A program made the position numbers and the translations under genes. The notes under the pieces were generated by a model. The model searched no databases. It was not told the origin of the DNA and saw nothing but the letters and a program-made list of their open reading frames with translations. DNA of 64,000 bases from Aurelia coerulea (lineage: Eukaryota; Cnidaria; Scyphozoa; Semaeostomeae; Ulmaridae): contig CM076958.1 of assembly GCA_039566865.1 (NCBI GenBank), positions 496,001-560,000 on the forward strand, written 5' to 3'. Of the stretch, positions 36,590 to 48,400 are shown piece by piece. Each line of letters begins with the position of its first letter. Positions within the stretch are counted from its first letter, which is position 1.

Positions 36590-39519
36590 AGCACAGACTG
36601 TATAAAACAAGCAAACTGTAAATAGGAGGGAACAATTTGATTGAATTAATATGTTGTAAAAATCATCTCTTAATCTTATTCTATTTCTGCTATTTCGTTC
36701 AAAGGAGTAGGAATACCCTTCTTGGCTACAGATTTATCATTGAGCCAAGCCGATTTTCCGCTCCTTTGAAGGGGCTCTCTCTTCAAAGGTCCAAAGTTTT
36801 GTCAAGGCAATGTCATTTTCATCTTTTTTTCGAAAATGAAAGCATTATTTTGAAGCTAAATCTTTGTACTTCGCAGAAGAACAAACCAAACATTCATATT
36901 TCTTACGATTGCCTGTATTCGATAACTTTGACGCGTGCCGTTTCATTGTGTAGCAAAAGAAACAATGGGTGCGTAGACGTTTTCTTCAGCCTATTTATAA
37001 CAGACACTCTGTGTATAACTATATCTATTTCCTTTAAAAGGTCTATTTCAAACAGCATGCATAGGGCGTATCATCTATTTCTTGGGATTTGTTCTCGCAA
37101 ATTTCGTAGGCCATAAAAATGGCGACAACAAAGACGACACTCGCAAAGCATGCTGGTTGAAACAAACCCGTTAATGGGCATACTGGTTTAATGAGCAAAT
37201 CTAGACTACAGAGCTACGTTACAATCATGATCATTTGCCAATGTACGCTAAACTAAGCATGGTGTAAATCAAGGAGTGTTTCTGCGGATGGGGGAGGGGG
37301 GTTTGAAAATCGGCAATCTTTCGTGGATGTTTTAAACGCTATGGTCCCTCATTATGGCATGCAAAACTTCACTGACATTGTACCCTTCTTTTCATGCTGT
37401 TCCAACTCACATTATATCCCTATTGCCCATGTTGTAACGGGAACGGTACATACTAAATGTGTATATAGACTATATACACCGTTCCCCTTACTGCATGACA
37501 GGTATATTATATCGTTCTAGCTCGAATAAAGTGGCAAAAATATCGTACCTTAGTATGTTTTGCTGATGGGATGTGCACTCCTTTACGGGTATCATTTTTG
37601 CCTTTTTATTTCTTACGCCGGGTATCAAAAGAAGGCAATTTTCTAGAGCAGGTTGTCAGAAGGGGGTATTTTGTTAGAGAGAGTTATTTCATCGTTTTCC
37701 AATTTATTTTTTACGTTTTGGAGTATTTTTTCGCCGATTTTTTCTAAAGCCGGCTATCATTTGGGGGAAAAATTTCTAAAGCTGGGTGAAAAAATCAGTT
37801 CTTGGAGTGCACACCCCTGCCCCTGCACAAATGAAAGTCAAGTGGGGAGCAGTACATGAACCAGCGATGATTTTTTTTAAAAATGAGGAAACTAAAACTT
37901 CATTGCTTGTGAAGGGAATTCACGCTGTTATGTTATTGTTGGCTTGCTTTAGCTTTTGTAGTTATATAAGTTGCCAACGTTAAAGTAAATCAACGGGGTT
38001 AAAAAGCAACTTAGCTAGGGGGACTGGGTCCATCTAAATATAACCTATTGTATTTGATGTTCTTGATCGATGAAGACAAAAGGAAGATTAATGGCGCCTG
38101 CCGTTCTTTTGTGCTATGTTTAGATTATGTCGCTATATCTCCGTTCATTAACTTTAAATAAATTGATAATAATAATAATAATAATGGCAGAAAGAACAAT
38201 AGATGCTTCCCAAAATGAGGGGGCCTTGGGGGGGGGTACCCGGGAGCAAAAAAACGAAAACCCGAAACTGCAACAAAAATGATCAATTTTCTCCAGCAAT
38301 CTTCCATTATTTTCAACATTTTCGTTTTCACTGACTCTCTGTGCATCTTTTTAAGCATTCGAAAGCTGGTCTTTCGATCTCAGTTAACTGTATGACTTCG
38401 TTAACTGTCTTAACTGAGTCAACAGCGCTTGCTTTATCCCCCTTTATCATACTCAAAAAGAACGGAGTCGTTATAGGCCTACTCTACTTGGCGATAGGCC
38501 TTTGCTGGTCTTGAAGAAACTGAGAGGCGAGAGGGAGGAGCGGGGAGGAGAACATGTTCTTATGCAGTTGAGCTGGGGATGAATAAACAAATCTTAAGCT
38601 AAGAATATCGATACTCGACATGGCTTTAAAGATCTTACCACTTCATTTCTTCTCTCTTCTTTCCTTCTCCAGCCACGAGGCTATCAAATTTCGTCAATAA
38701 TAGCTAGACTTTGCTCTTGACTTTACAACAACGCAAACTCCACGCAAACGGTTCCTACAAAAGATTCTTTGAACCAGTCTTTTTGGCCTTTCATCTAGCA
38801 CCAATAATCTCTCTCTCGTTTGTAAAGAAGTACATGTCCCCCGAGAGACATCAAATTCTGATTAGCAGCCTTGAAGTGTGCAACCTTTGATTAACCTAAT
38901 CAGCGCAGTGATGAAATTTGTAAAAGCTATTATTTGGCATAAACCAGCATAAACAAAGTTGTAAGTTTTTTAAGCAAGTTGGAAGAGGATATATTTTCGA
39001 TATTTTCACGAAGTCAATCCAAACCTCCAAGCAAAGAACGCTCAAGCCACGTCTTATGACTACCTACTAGCCTAGTGGTTATTATGGTCCAAAATCGTTT
39101 ACACCGCTATAGAAAAAATTATTCTATGAATACAAATTACAAGGAACAAAAGTGTTACGGCTTAGCAGCAGTATTATTGTAAAAGGGTGTTCGTAAAATG
39201 AAGCAGAAAGTCCCAATAGGCCTAAACAACGTTTTGAAGGCAGTCTGAAGAGGGTTTGATTATAATGCAACTTTTTTACGAAGGCAATAATATTCACCAT
39301 CCAAACAAATAAAGAATTCACAAATCGAGTAAAATGAAGCTAAAATCTCCCATGGGATAAATTAATGTCACTGGTTTTAAAAAGCCCGAAAAGGGGAAAT
39401 ACTTTCAAATTTTGAATGAAAACATTTCACGAGAAGGCGAGAAAGGGCATCCATTGAAAAGTGTATCTAAATGCATCAAAAGCTCTCCTATGGGAGATGT
39501 CATGTGATAATTTCTTTAG
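36590..39519. other. Spacer between CFAP61 and the BTB gene
   Basis: No convincing exon was found. It holds the decayed CFAP61 tail copy (37203-37268), a hairpin around the GGGAACGGT/ACCGTTCCC pair at 37438-37486, a ~250-bp element with GTGCACTCC/GGAGTGCAC ends at 37566-37817, and an (AAT)n tract near 38165. The missing first exon(s) of the BTB gene should be here. Confidence 0.6.
37203..37268 (+). pseudogene. Decayed duplicate of the CFAP61 C-terminal coding tail
   Basis: About 640 bp beyond the CFAP61 stop, GAGCTAC...TCATTTGCCAATGTACGCTA repeats the last ~55 nt of exon 38. Read in the matching frame it gives NHDHLPMYAKLSMV and a TAA stop, against NNYHLPMYAKPGMV in the gene. Substitutions and a short length difference upstream show it is an old, partial copy. 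Confidence 0.88.
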
Positions 39520-42500
39520 ATGTTTACGAAGAGTTCAAATGGTTCAAAAACAGTACATGTTTCCGAGTTTCAGAAAACGAACAAGTGGCCTACATCATGG
39601 ACAAGTATGAAAAGTTTGAAAAGTAAGTTGATTCCTTACCTCCATATTCTTTTATGGAAAAGGAAAGCTAAAAGTTGACACAAGGTACATTTTAAGTTGC
39701 TTTTGGTGTTCCTTGCGCAGGAAATAATCTTGTTTTGCAATGTAATTATGGCTTTCTGCATCGAAGAACCCTTCTTATCAGCCCTATCAGCCTTACCACT
39801 AAAAATGACTTCGTTACATCATGTTACTTACATCTTACGTGATCTTACATGCTAGCCTCGCCTCAAGTTTATCAAATGACGCTTTTTCTTTTCACGAGGC
39901 GTTTAGATTCCATAAAATGGTGTCACCCTTGCGAACGAGGGGTGCGTGTATCACTCTTCGGAAAAGCCGTACGAGATTTAAAAAAATAGAACTTTTAGGG
40001 AATTTTTACGGATCTTTCTTTTACGCCCGTCGCTTGTGCATGGGTTAATACGGTTAATACTTTTCACAAGAATCCATCATTTCCCCCAAAAATTCCTCTG
40101 TAGTATTCATCTTCCTTTACATTTCTTAAGGTCATGTTTATATAATACCCCTCTCTATTAAGCCTCCTCACTTCTATGAAATGCCTGAGATTACTAAAGA
40201 TTGTCTATTTATTTAAAGTGAAACTGCGTGGAACTTGTATATTTGACTCGTAAAATGTTGATCCCTCAAACTATAGCGTACACGTTTTTTTTATAAGAAA
40301 CTTGGATCAGCACTTAGTACTAAAAGTTTCTTGATTTCGCATGAAATTTCGGCGTTTTAGTAGCAAAAGTTTCTTAATTAGTTTCTTATTTTTTTGGGTC
40401 TAAAATTGCGGTATTGTTCGAAGTTGAGCCTTCTTCTCGACAAAAGGCTTCCATTTTGCATTGACATTGTCATCAAGAAGAAGCCATGCACAACAAGGCA
40501 AAAATTTGCCAATTTTGCAGTTAAAAGTCAAGAAAAGACGAAGGTACCTTTGTTAGAGAGACATAGAAAAAGAGACATACAGAAATAAAGTTTTAGAGCT
40601 TCTTATACTGTTCTTGAGCGTAGTACTAGAGTTTCTTAAATTTTTGGTCATCGTAGTACTAGTTTCTTATAAACCGGTTTCTTATAAAAAAAATGTACTG
40701 AACTTTAGCTTTGGTAAAGCTATCATTTATATCCTTGTAATTTGATTTTGTAAATGAGCCCCCTTTCTAATAAGCACCCTCTCATTCAACCCCTTCTGGA
40801 GTCTCCGTAATCAAATAAGCCCCCCCCCCCCCACGGCCTTGATAGAGCTTTTTTACGATAGTTTCACATCTCACATGTCTCTACTAAATTTCGTCCTCTA
40901 TTCTCAGTAGACCGACGAAAAAGCCAAAAGAACAAAATCGCAATGTATTCTGGGATTTTACCTTGTACAGTGATTTGATTCTACACGTGGAGAAGAGAGA
41001 TCTGTATGTTCATCGAGAGGTTCTTTGCGCTCATTCTCCTGTGTTCAAAGTCATGCTTGAAGCAGATTTCAGAGAGAAAAGAATGGATAGGATACCGTTA
41101 CCTGGGAAATCAGTTCAACAAGTTTTGGAAATGCTGAATTTCATTTATCCATTTGGTCATGAAATTACGGGTGAGTTACAAAATTATTGTTTTTTCGTGG
41201 AATTAATGATTTTGCGTCTCTTCACTTGTGAGGTTTTCCCCATTTTGCTCTGATTTAATCTGAATTCCCGCTAAAAACAAAATGCCGTGCAAAATGAAAG
41301 TGCTCTTTCGTAAGAGAGCATCATAGGTAAAACAGCGCCGCAATCCGCACATGTTTGCACAGTACAGCTTGGAATGAGTAGCGATTGCACTGGGAACATT
41401 GGTTAAGTCTTACAGTCAGTGAGGATTTCACCATACGATTCCACTGAACAATAATATGATTGCCAGTACAATCATTGCTCGTTGCAAGACTTTGCCAGTA
41501 ATCGTCCGATTGCAGTAAATGTAATAGATACAGATCGCACCACTGTTTTGCCTGTGGTTGTAGCGCTGCCTGTTTTTACTGGTGAAATTAATGATTTTAG
41601 CGCCTTCACTGATCAAGTTTTTTTTGTTTTGAGCTAATTTTATTTGAATTTCCCACCAAAACAAAAAGTGCCATTAGAAATGAAAGATCCTTTTTCATAA
41701 GAGAGCTTCTCTTCCATTCAGTTTTTGTACGGTAGATGAATTGAATCAAGGCGGAATCAAGGACTGCATGAATAAGACAATCTGGGTAAAGATTTGTAAG
41801 CTATTCTACGGCTTGATTCAAAATTTGAAAAATTTAAAGCTATAACGGAAAAGGGGGAGAACTTACTGTCCCATAGGGTCTGCAGGGGTAAAAGTGGGTA
41901 GGCTTAGAAACATTAAATACCCTCACCTGATATATAAACATTAACTATGTGATGGAGGGCAGTTCGAGCGATTGTAGCTAGAGGAATAAACTGTGAAACT
42001 GTCATAATGTAAAAAGTAACATGCACTTGACAAACCTTCCTTTCTTCCTAGATTCAACTGATATTTACAACTTATTAGACCTCTCACGGGAATACCAGAT
42101 TGAAAAACTAAAGGAACAATGTGAAGTATTTTTGAAGCGAAAACCAGCTACGTTAGAACTTCTCTTAACAGCTCAAGAATATCACTTGCTATCATTGAGA
42201 GAGCGATGCTTGAAATTCTTATCATCAAGAGCACTTTCCTGCATTCAAGACAACCCGAAATTCGAGTTGCTGACTGACGAAAACAAAATACGCGTGATGC
42301 AAGTCCAATTGGGGAATTTGCAGCAATATTGCAGGAAAGTTTGGCGCATTGCTTCAGCAGCCGACCCCCGGTATATTCCTATGATATTGCCTACATGTAA
42401 CCATCGACCAAAGGGGTCCACTAACCCACATTACTTTTGTAACAACTGTAAAGCATCCGTTTTGAGAACCTATATCCGCAATGAAAGTTGGAGAATGGGC

Positions 42501-42521
42501 CTAGACACAAAATTACTTTGA
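39520..42521 (+). CDS. BTB/POZ domain protein, last three exons, 5' incomplete
   Basis: Three exons join in phase: 39520-39622, 40911-41170 and 42052-42521 (TGA at 42519-42521), 276 visible residues. Residues ~53-155 are a BTB/POZ fold: SDLILHVEKRDLYVHREVL, then CAHSPVFKVMLEADF, then IPLPGKSVQQVLEMLNFIYP, then the DIYNLLDLSREYQIEKLKEQC helix pair. A helical region typical of BATH/SPOP-like proteins follows. The C-terminal ~65 residues hold CNH, HYFCNNC spacing that could bind zinc. BTB proteins of this kind usually recruit substrates to Cullin-3 ligases; that role is inferred from the family only. The first visible exon enters in phase 1 (acceptor TTTCTTTAG), so at least one upstream exon ending in one extra base is required; none was convincingly found in 36590-39519. 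It follows CFAP61 on the same strand. Confidence 0.88.
40140..40862. mobile_element. Nested TIR elements in BTB intron 1
   Basis: Outer halves (CTCTCTATTAAGCCTCC at 40150 and GATAGAGCTTTTTTACGATA at 40842) resemble the 26824 element; between them, 40281-40692, is a TATAAGAAAC element (TTTATAAGAAACTTGG ... GTTTCTTATAAAAAAAATG). A run of 14 C occurs at ~40820. Confidence 0.65.
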
Positions 42522-42538
42522 GGGCTTGTTTCTGTGGA

Positions 42539-42622
42539 CAACAGTTGCTGTGAGGGATCGTTGTCATGGGTGATCGTTGCTGTGGATGATCATTGCTATG
42601 AATGACAGTTGTCATGTGATGA
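42539..42622 (+). repeat. Imperfect ~17-bp tandem repeat in BTB 3' UTR
   Basis: Variants of GTTGCTGTGGATGATCATTG occur about five times directly after the stop codon; the complementary ORF on the other strand is a consequence. Confidence 0.7.
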
Positions 42623-43634
42623 TGTGATGCCTTTAAAAGGCGATTTGCATCCACACTGTGGGTTTCTTTAATACACAACATTTTCTTGCTTACATGGAAT
42701 TGAGAGTTATGCCTAGTTTGTATCATAAGTTATATCGCATGTATTTAAAGACCATTAGCTACCCATGATCCTTTGCAGCCCGAAGGCGACTTGATAAGCT
42801 AAAAGGTTTCTTTGTTTTGTTTTTATCTGGCACGCAAAAGGATTGTGGTTAGCAATGGGTCTCTAACATAAACATAAATGGGAGATTAGCAAGTTGATAA
42901 CCTGGGCAAGGAGTAAACAAATACAAACGAAAGTGAACATTTTTTGCGTTCGCGTTTGGCTATGTCGCAAACATTGCATGGTGAGCAGAATTTGCTGATC
43001 AATATTTTTGAATAAGTTCAAACATATTTTTTCATTGCCATAAGTCAAATATGTTTGGAAAGCAATGTTTTATGACATGGCCAAATAGACAAAAAGTTTG
43101 CTTCGTAAACAATCTCAAATGTTTAGCATTGCTCGTATGGCCAGGGCTGTCTGAAATCATACCTCAACAATGTATACTTACATTTTCATTTTTCCTGAGT
43201 AGAAGGACACCTTTGTGCTTTCGTTATCCTGGGATCCAATTCCGTTTATTTTGAACTTTCTAAAGCATCGTTACAGTGAAAACTAAAGAGAATTTTCTAT
43301 CTTTAGGGATATCAATTTAATATCTCAAGTCCTCTTAGAAGACTTCAACTAACGAGTTTACATTTTAAGAGAAATTCAAGATCTATTTTAAGATTTTCAA
43401 CCTGACCTTGTAGTATGTAATATTATTAGATACACTATTTTTCATTGTTAACTGTTAAAAGTTTCTCGACTAAAAGTTTGTAAATTTCAATTTTTATCAA
43501 ATCTGTTTTCCTTTTAGCTTTTTATTGATGATAATGTAATGAATACTTGCAACTTTTTACTTCTCGGTGCTTCTCCATATTGGTACACAATTGATTGAAG
43601 ATACCAGAAGCCTGTGGGAGACAAATGTAGAGAA
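42623..43634. other. Spacer after the BTB gene, nothing recognised
   Basis: AT-rich sequence between convergent genes. No exon, RNA gene or clear repeat family was identified; the last exon of the TMEM163-like gene could in principle lie as far left as here. Confidence 0.5.
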
Positions 43635-44322
43635 TAGACCTATTTTAAAAACAAATCTGAATCGAGCAGCATAGGGCTCAAATCTTTCAAATCTCTAAAA
43701 AGGTGGGTGTAAAATTCTTTGATATTTTCTCTGAATTGAATGGCTTGAAAGGAACTTATGGCACTTTACCGTAAATCTGCCGTGGTAATTTTTTGATATC
43801 TTTATTTTTTTCAAAATGGCGGCAATTTAATTTTTTTTGAAAAAATTGAAGAAAAATTTAAAAAAACTTTAAGTCATCCTAAACCAATAAAGGGAAAATG
43901 AGATGACCTTCAAGGTAAGCATAGTTTATGAAGGTCTACAATATGGTGGCAAGCAGAAATCTGTAGCGTTTCTGGTTTAGGATTTAGAAATTTGATGACG
44001 TCATAGCCTCAAATTTGATAAATGCTGCCATTTTGAAAATAATCAAGATATCAATAAATTTCCACAGCAGATTTACAACAAAAAATCCAAAGTTCCTTCC
44101 AAGCCATTTATTTCAAAGAAAATTGTAATAGAATTTTACACCGACCTTTTCAAAGATTTGAGCCCTATGTTGAAGCGAACAATATCTTATACATTTTAAA
44201 GAATTTTCAAAAGTGCACAACGATGATAGCAGCTCTAACAACACTTTATCGAACCTCTCATAGAAAAACGTATAAAAATATCGCTCGATCCAGGCTCTTT
44301 TGTAGAATAGCTAAAAGGCCTA
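43635..44322. mobile_element. TAGACC element split by a foldback (MULE-like) element
   Basis: Left remnant 43635-43667 (TAGACCTATTTT...ATCGAGC) and right remnant 44172-44322 (ending TAGAATAGCTAAAAGGCCTA) belong to one 185-bp element. The insert 43668-44171 has AGCATAGGGCTCAAATC and GATTTGAGCCCTATGTT ends and 9-bp flanks GAATCGAGC/GAAGCGAAC (7 of 9). Confidence 0.85.
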
Positions 44323-44499
44323 TTAGCTGCAGGAAGCTTGGAACAAAATACGATTCATTTTTCCATCAGTAAAATTATTCCTTGCACAGAAGGAACTGGA
44401 TTTTTAGTTTTAGCCTCGTCATTCATCAAATAGGATGTGCAGTAGGAGTGAACTGTGCAGTGTGGAAGGGCAGTATCTATTTCGCCAAAATGCCAAAAT

Positions 44500-44945
44500 C
44501 AAGTACATACTGCAATAAAAGTTTCTATTGCTGTGTTGGAATTTTTTCTACAGTTAAAAAAGGGTTCATTGTTTTGTTTACTGATAACACAAAAACATTG
44601 ATCCATTTTCAAATGCAGCAAAATTGCAAACACGACGCTAGAACTCTTTCTTTCAAAATGTACGTGATTTTGACATTTTCGGAGAACAGAAAAAGTGCTG
44701 CTTTGAAACAACCAATTTCTCGACTTTCTAGTGCCATACAACCCGATCAGCAACCATTTAATTGATCTCATTGGCTAAAATCTCATTGGCTAAAATCTCA
44801 TTGGCTAAAATCTCATTGGCTAAAACCAGGTCTCAAACTCTAAGTTGAAGCCCATCCTAAGCAAGTGTATCCAAAACCTAGCAATAGAACGTACATCTCC
44901 TCCACAGCAGCAACACAAATAGGGTTCAATTTTTGAGAAATCCTG
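44500..44945. mobile_element. Right half of an ACAGGATGTCCC-type foldback element
   Basis: Shares CTCCTCCACAGCAGCAACAC and TCTCAAACTCTAAGTTGAAG blocks with the right arm at 16982-17185. A 15-bp tandem repeat (44765-44825) lies inside. Confidence 0.65.
44765..44825. repeat. Four tandem copies of a 15-bp unit with ATTGG
   Basis: TCTCATTGGCTAAAA is repeated exactly four times. Each unit contains an inverted CCAAT pentamer. Confidence 0.95.
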
Positions 44946-45034
44946 TAGTTTGAACCAAGTTTTTGCGAGATTTAAAGGGTTTGTGCAAGGTCAAAAGCTT
45001 GCATTTGTAAAGAGCAAAAAATGTAAAAATAGCC

Positions 45035-45110
45035 TATTCAAATCGATGTCCCACAGCTGCTGTCAACAATTGATAGCCACAGAAACATAACAACTGAATG
45101 CTTCTTTGCT
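45035..45110 (-). other. Possible last exon of the TMEM163-like gene
   Basis: An acceptor-like AG near 45110 would join exon 7 in the right phase to a short frame ending LLTAAVGHRFE and a TAG at 45034-45036. The expected last exon of TMEM163 encodes only about 20 residues, so homology cannot decide. Other acceptor choices in this stretch give different short tails. A MITE-like element occupies 45132-45364 immediately before it in transcript order. Treat as a guess. Confidence 0.2.
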
Positions 45111-45131
45111 CAAAAGAGAAGCCCACATACC

Positions 45132-45364
45132 ATTGCACAGTCCCTTTAAGACCAGGTTTAGACTGCACCGGTACAACAATGGATCCGTAACAAAAGTGTA
45201 CCGGATCAGCCTCCCCTTTACATTGTTTTTGCAAATCAGGAACACTTTTGTTCCTCCCATCTATAAAAAAATCTTGCTCAGGAGCGGTGTGAATACTCTT
45301 GAAGAAAAGCTTTGTAATTTTGTACGGATCAACACTGTCCCAGTACAATGCAAACGGGGTCTAA
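45132..45364. mobile_element. ~230-bp TIR element, GGATCCGTAACAAAAGTGTA family
   Basis: TTTAAGACCAGGTTTAGACT at the left and its approximate complement AATGCAAACGGGGTCTAAG at the right. The ORFs across it on both strands are shadows of the inverted repeat. Confidence 0.75.
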
Positions 45365-45417
45365 GCACAGAAAAAATATAAGTTAAATGTATTATTTAGG
45401 AAATAAAAAGTTCATAC

Positions 45418-48400
45418 TTACTTGAGACCAAAAAAGAAAAGGAAAACAGATATGACCAAAGCAGAAACTGAATCCAGAAACCAAAGATCTGTCTTATGAT
45501 AAACCAATAAATTGATCAATTGCATCAGAGCCATGACTAATCCACAACCTGTGTTTATTCCTAAATAGAAAAAAATATTATGCATTAATTCCTGCATAGA
45601 AAACAGAACCTTTCTAAACCCTTCTGGTTCACACTCGGTCGTTGCAGTCGCTGGGCCGTTAGAGTTGTTGGGAATGAAGGACTCGAAAGGACTGAATGGC
45701 AGAGTCATGGGCTGTCAGGGTCGTCGAGGAGTAGTCTATGTTTTCACCGTTGATATTCGGTCTTTTGAGTCTTATAGGTCATTATGTTTGTTTGTACCAA
45801 CGACTTCAGCGACCAGTTGTGAAACAGGCTTCAATATCTTCACAATACATGAAAATTTAACGAAAGTGCATAGCTTGCATAGCAAATGTAAGCGTCTTCC
45901 AAAGGTAATTGATAGTAGGCAATGGTTTGATCAAAGAGCAAAACATGCAAAGGCATATAGTCATTTACATGGGAAAAGCCTTTTCTCCTGCAGTATGTTC
46001 ACAGAAATAAGATAATTTTAGTTAATGAACATTCAACATTCTATGTCCTAAGAGGGAATCTTGAAATACAGTACACTCATTATATGCTCAGTATATGGCA
46101 ACAGCTTATCGTCCTAGCGAAACTTCACGGTTTGAGTTTCTTGTAAAGAGGTTTCTTCAAGGCGGTACTTTACTGTATTCATTCATAGTGTATTCAGTTG
46201 AAGCTACAGTTGAAAATACTTGAAGCATCCTCTAAAACCTTAACGAAAAGAGCTTTTTCCGACCGTTCTTATCGCACGAGGGTGATAAGAAGAAAGTGTT
46301 TTGATAAAACGCGTTTTATTTCTAAGGTCATGTTCACATATATTTGCATTAACAAACGCATTTTTCAAGAAAGACTAAGAACTGGTTTAGTTATCTTCTG
46401 CTATCAGCGTGAAAAACAAACTAGAGTGAAGTAGAGCACAGGAGGCAGATCTTTAAACAAGATAATTTAAATGGCAGAGACATTTTCCTTTGGATTAAAT
46501 GGCTTTAAAGCAACTTTAAAGTGCCATTTTCACCCACGTCCCTTTGTGGGCATGCTGCAATTTGAAATTTTCTAAAAGTCAAACTTGGCCTAAGCCAAAA
46601 TATCGATCAACACTGCAGTTGTTGCATTGATAAAAAAGTCAGCAAGGCCCAAACTTTCTGTCTGGACACTACTCCAGTGTGGAACCCTGTCTTCCGCTGA
46701 GGCCAAATTTGATTTTCAGATACAGTAGTGTCCCGCATATAAGAAACAACTTTTTCAATTTCAGGTCTGATGCGTTTCTTATAAAATGAGATAAACTTGC
46801 AAATCAGGGTAAAGTTTCTTATTACAAAAATCATGTACTGTTGAATCAGACATGATCTCTATTGATGATTATTATCCTGAATTGTATTTGTAAATTTTCA
46901 CTTCAAGAAAATGCTACAGTTATTTCAGGAAGGTGCTTTTTGCATACAAAATTCTTTTTTTCATTTGAATAGGTACAGTTCAATTACAACTGGAAAGCTG
47001 AAAAATTCCAAGGTTTCAATCGATAGATTTTAAATAAGAAACAAGCTTCTTTTTAAATCTGAACAAGTTTCTTATAACATGGGGTATTATTTTGAAAATC
47101 ATGGTCTGTGTTTCTTAAATTTGTGCTTCTTATATGCGGGACACTACTGTACTCAGCGTGCCTGCAAAGGACCCTGGGTAACAATGGCTTCACCGTCGAA
47201 TTTTTGATGCTTTTTTATGTTTCACCTCAATTGAGGTTGTGATGTCATCAAATTGCTAGGCCATACACAAGAAGTGGGGCATTACCATCATACTGTAAAC
47301 CTTCATACATTTAATTTTTTCATGAAAATCCTACCATTTTTCGTCAACAATTTAGAAGTCACGATGGTTTAATCTTTTCAAAAATTGGTTCCTATGTTAT
47401 TTTCATGCAAGGAAAGTATTATATTGTAACTTTGAAAATAATCAAGAAATAAAAAATGTTCATGGAAAAGTAACAGCAAACCAACAAAAGGTCCTTTCAA
47501 TTAAAATAAATTTGTAATACAGTAAAAACCCGCGTATAAGAACCTACAATTTTGCAAGTCAGCCTAACTGGGTTCTTATTTTTTGGATATTTAATGGGAA
47601 ATGAGGCTGTTCAGGTTCTTAAATTGGTTCTCATTTTATTCATGGCTTTCAGGAATTTCTTTCCTTCAGATTCAAACTTCAGGCCTATTATTTACTGTCA
47701 GTTCACATCAGTTGAGTTTGAGATATATTCCCCAACAGAAATTTGTGGAAGAATCAGAAATGTTTATATGATCCAGAGAAAATCTTTCAAAAGCTTCTCA
47801 TCAGGTAATATAAACATTTTTTATTCTTCCACAAACTTCTGTTGCGAATAAGACCCCATGCTCTCTAAAAATAAGAACCTATTTCAAATTCCAGGCTGAA
47901 TGGGTTCTTATATAATTGGGGTTTAATTGCAAAATTTCAGCCTGTAGGTTCTTAATCCACTAGGTTCTTATATACGCGGGTTTTTACTGTAGTAAATGTT
48001 TTCAAAGATTTGACGCCTAAGACATGCAATATCAAATTTCATATTTAAATTTTAACTATCCCTTCAGCATAAGTTCTGGTTCTCAAAGGGCCCTCCTCGA
48101 TATAGGAAGTGCAATAGGAAAAGATTTGATAAATTCATGTTATGAGAATGCAACTCACCATCTACTAGTAACGATTGACTTCTCAGTTTCCTTGCGATGT
48201 AAATTTTTGCAACCATAAGGAAAGCAAATACAGCGGATGTCGTTACTTCAATCGGCAAAATAATATGAGGCTGCAGAAAAAATTATTTGATTGTCAAAAT
48301 TTTTCGAGGTTTGAGAAAAATGTGTTTTTCATGTAGTAATGGAAACTATTTTTGCACACTGTACGCACACCGCTTCCATTACAGGCTATCTTAAAAAAGG

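Noticed and set aside
36637..37116. 159-codon ORF after CFAP61
   Set aside because: No recognised domain, no splice or promoter context, composition like translated AT-rich spacer.
44382..44771. 127-codon ORF downstream of the TMEM163-like gene
   Set aside because: Runs through a foldback-element remnant; composition resembles intergenic sequence.
45034..45381. 91- and 104-codon ORFs on opposite strands
   Set aside because: Overlap a TIR element with similar sequence at 28889-29268; no family match.
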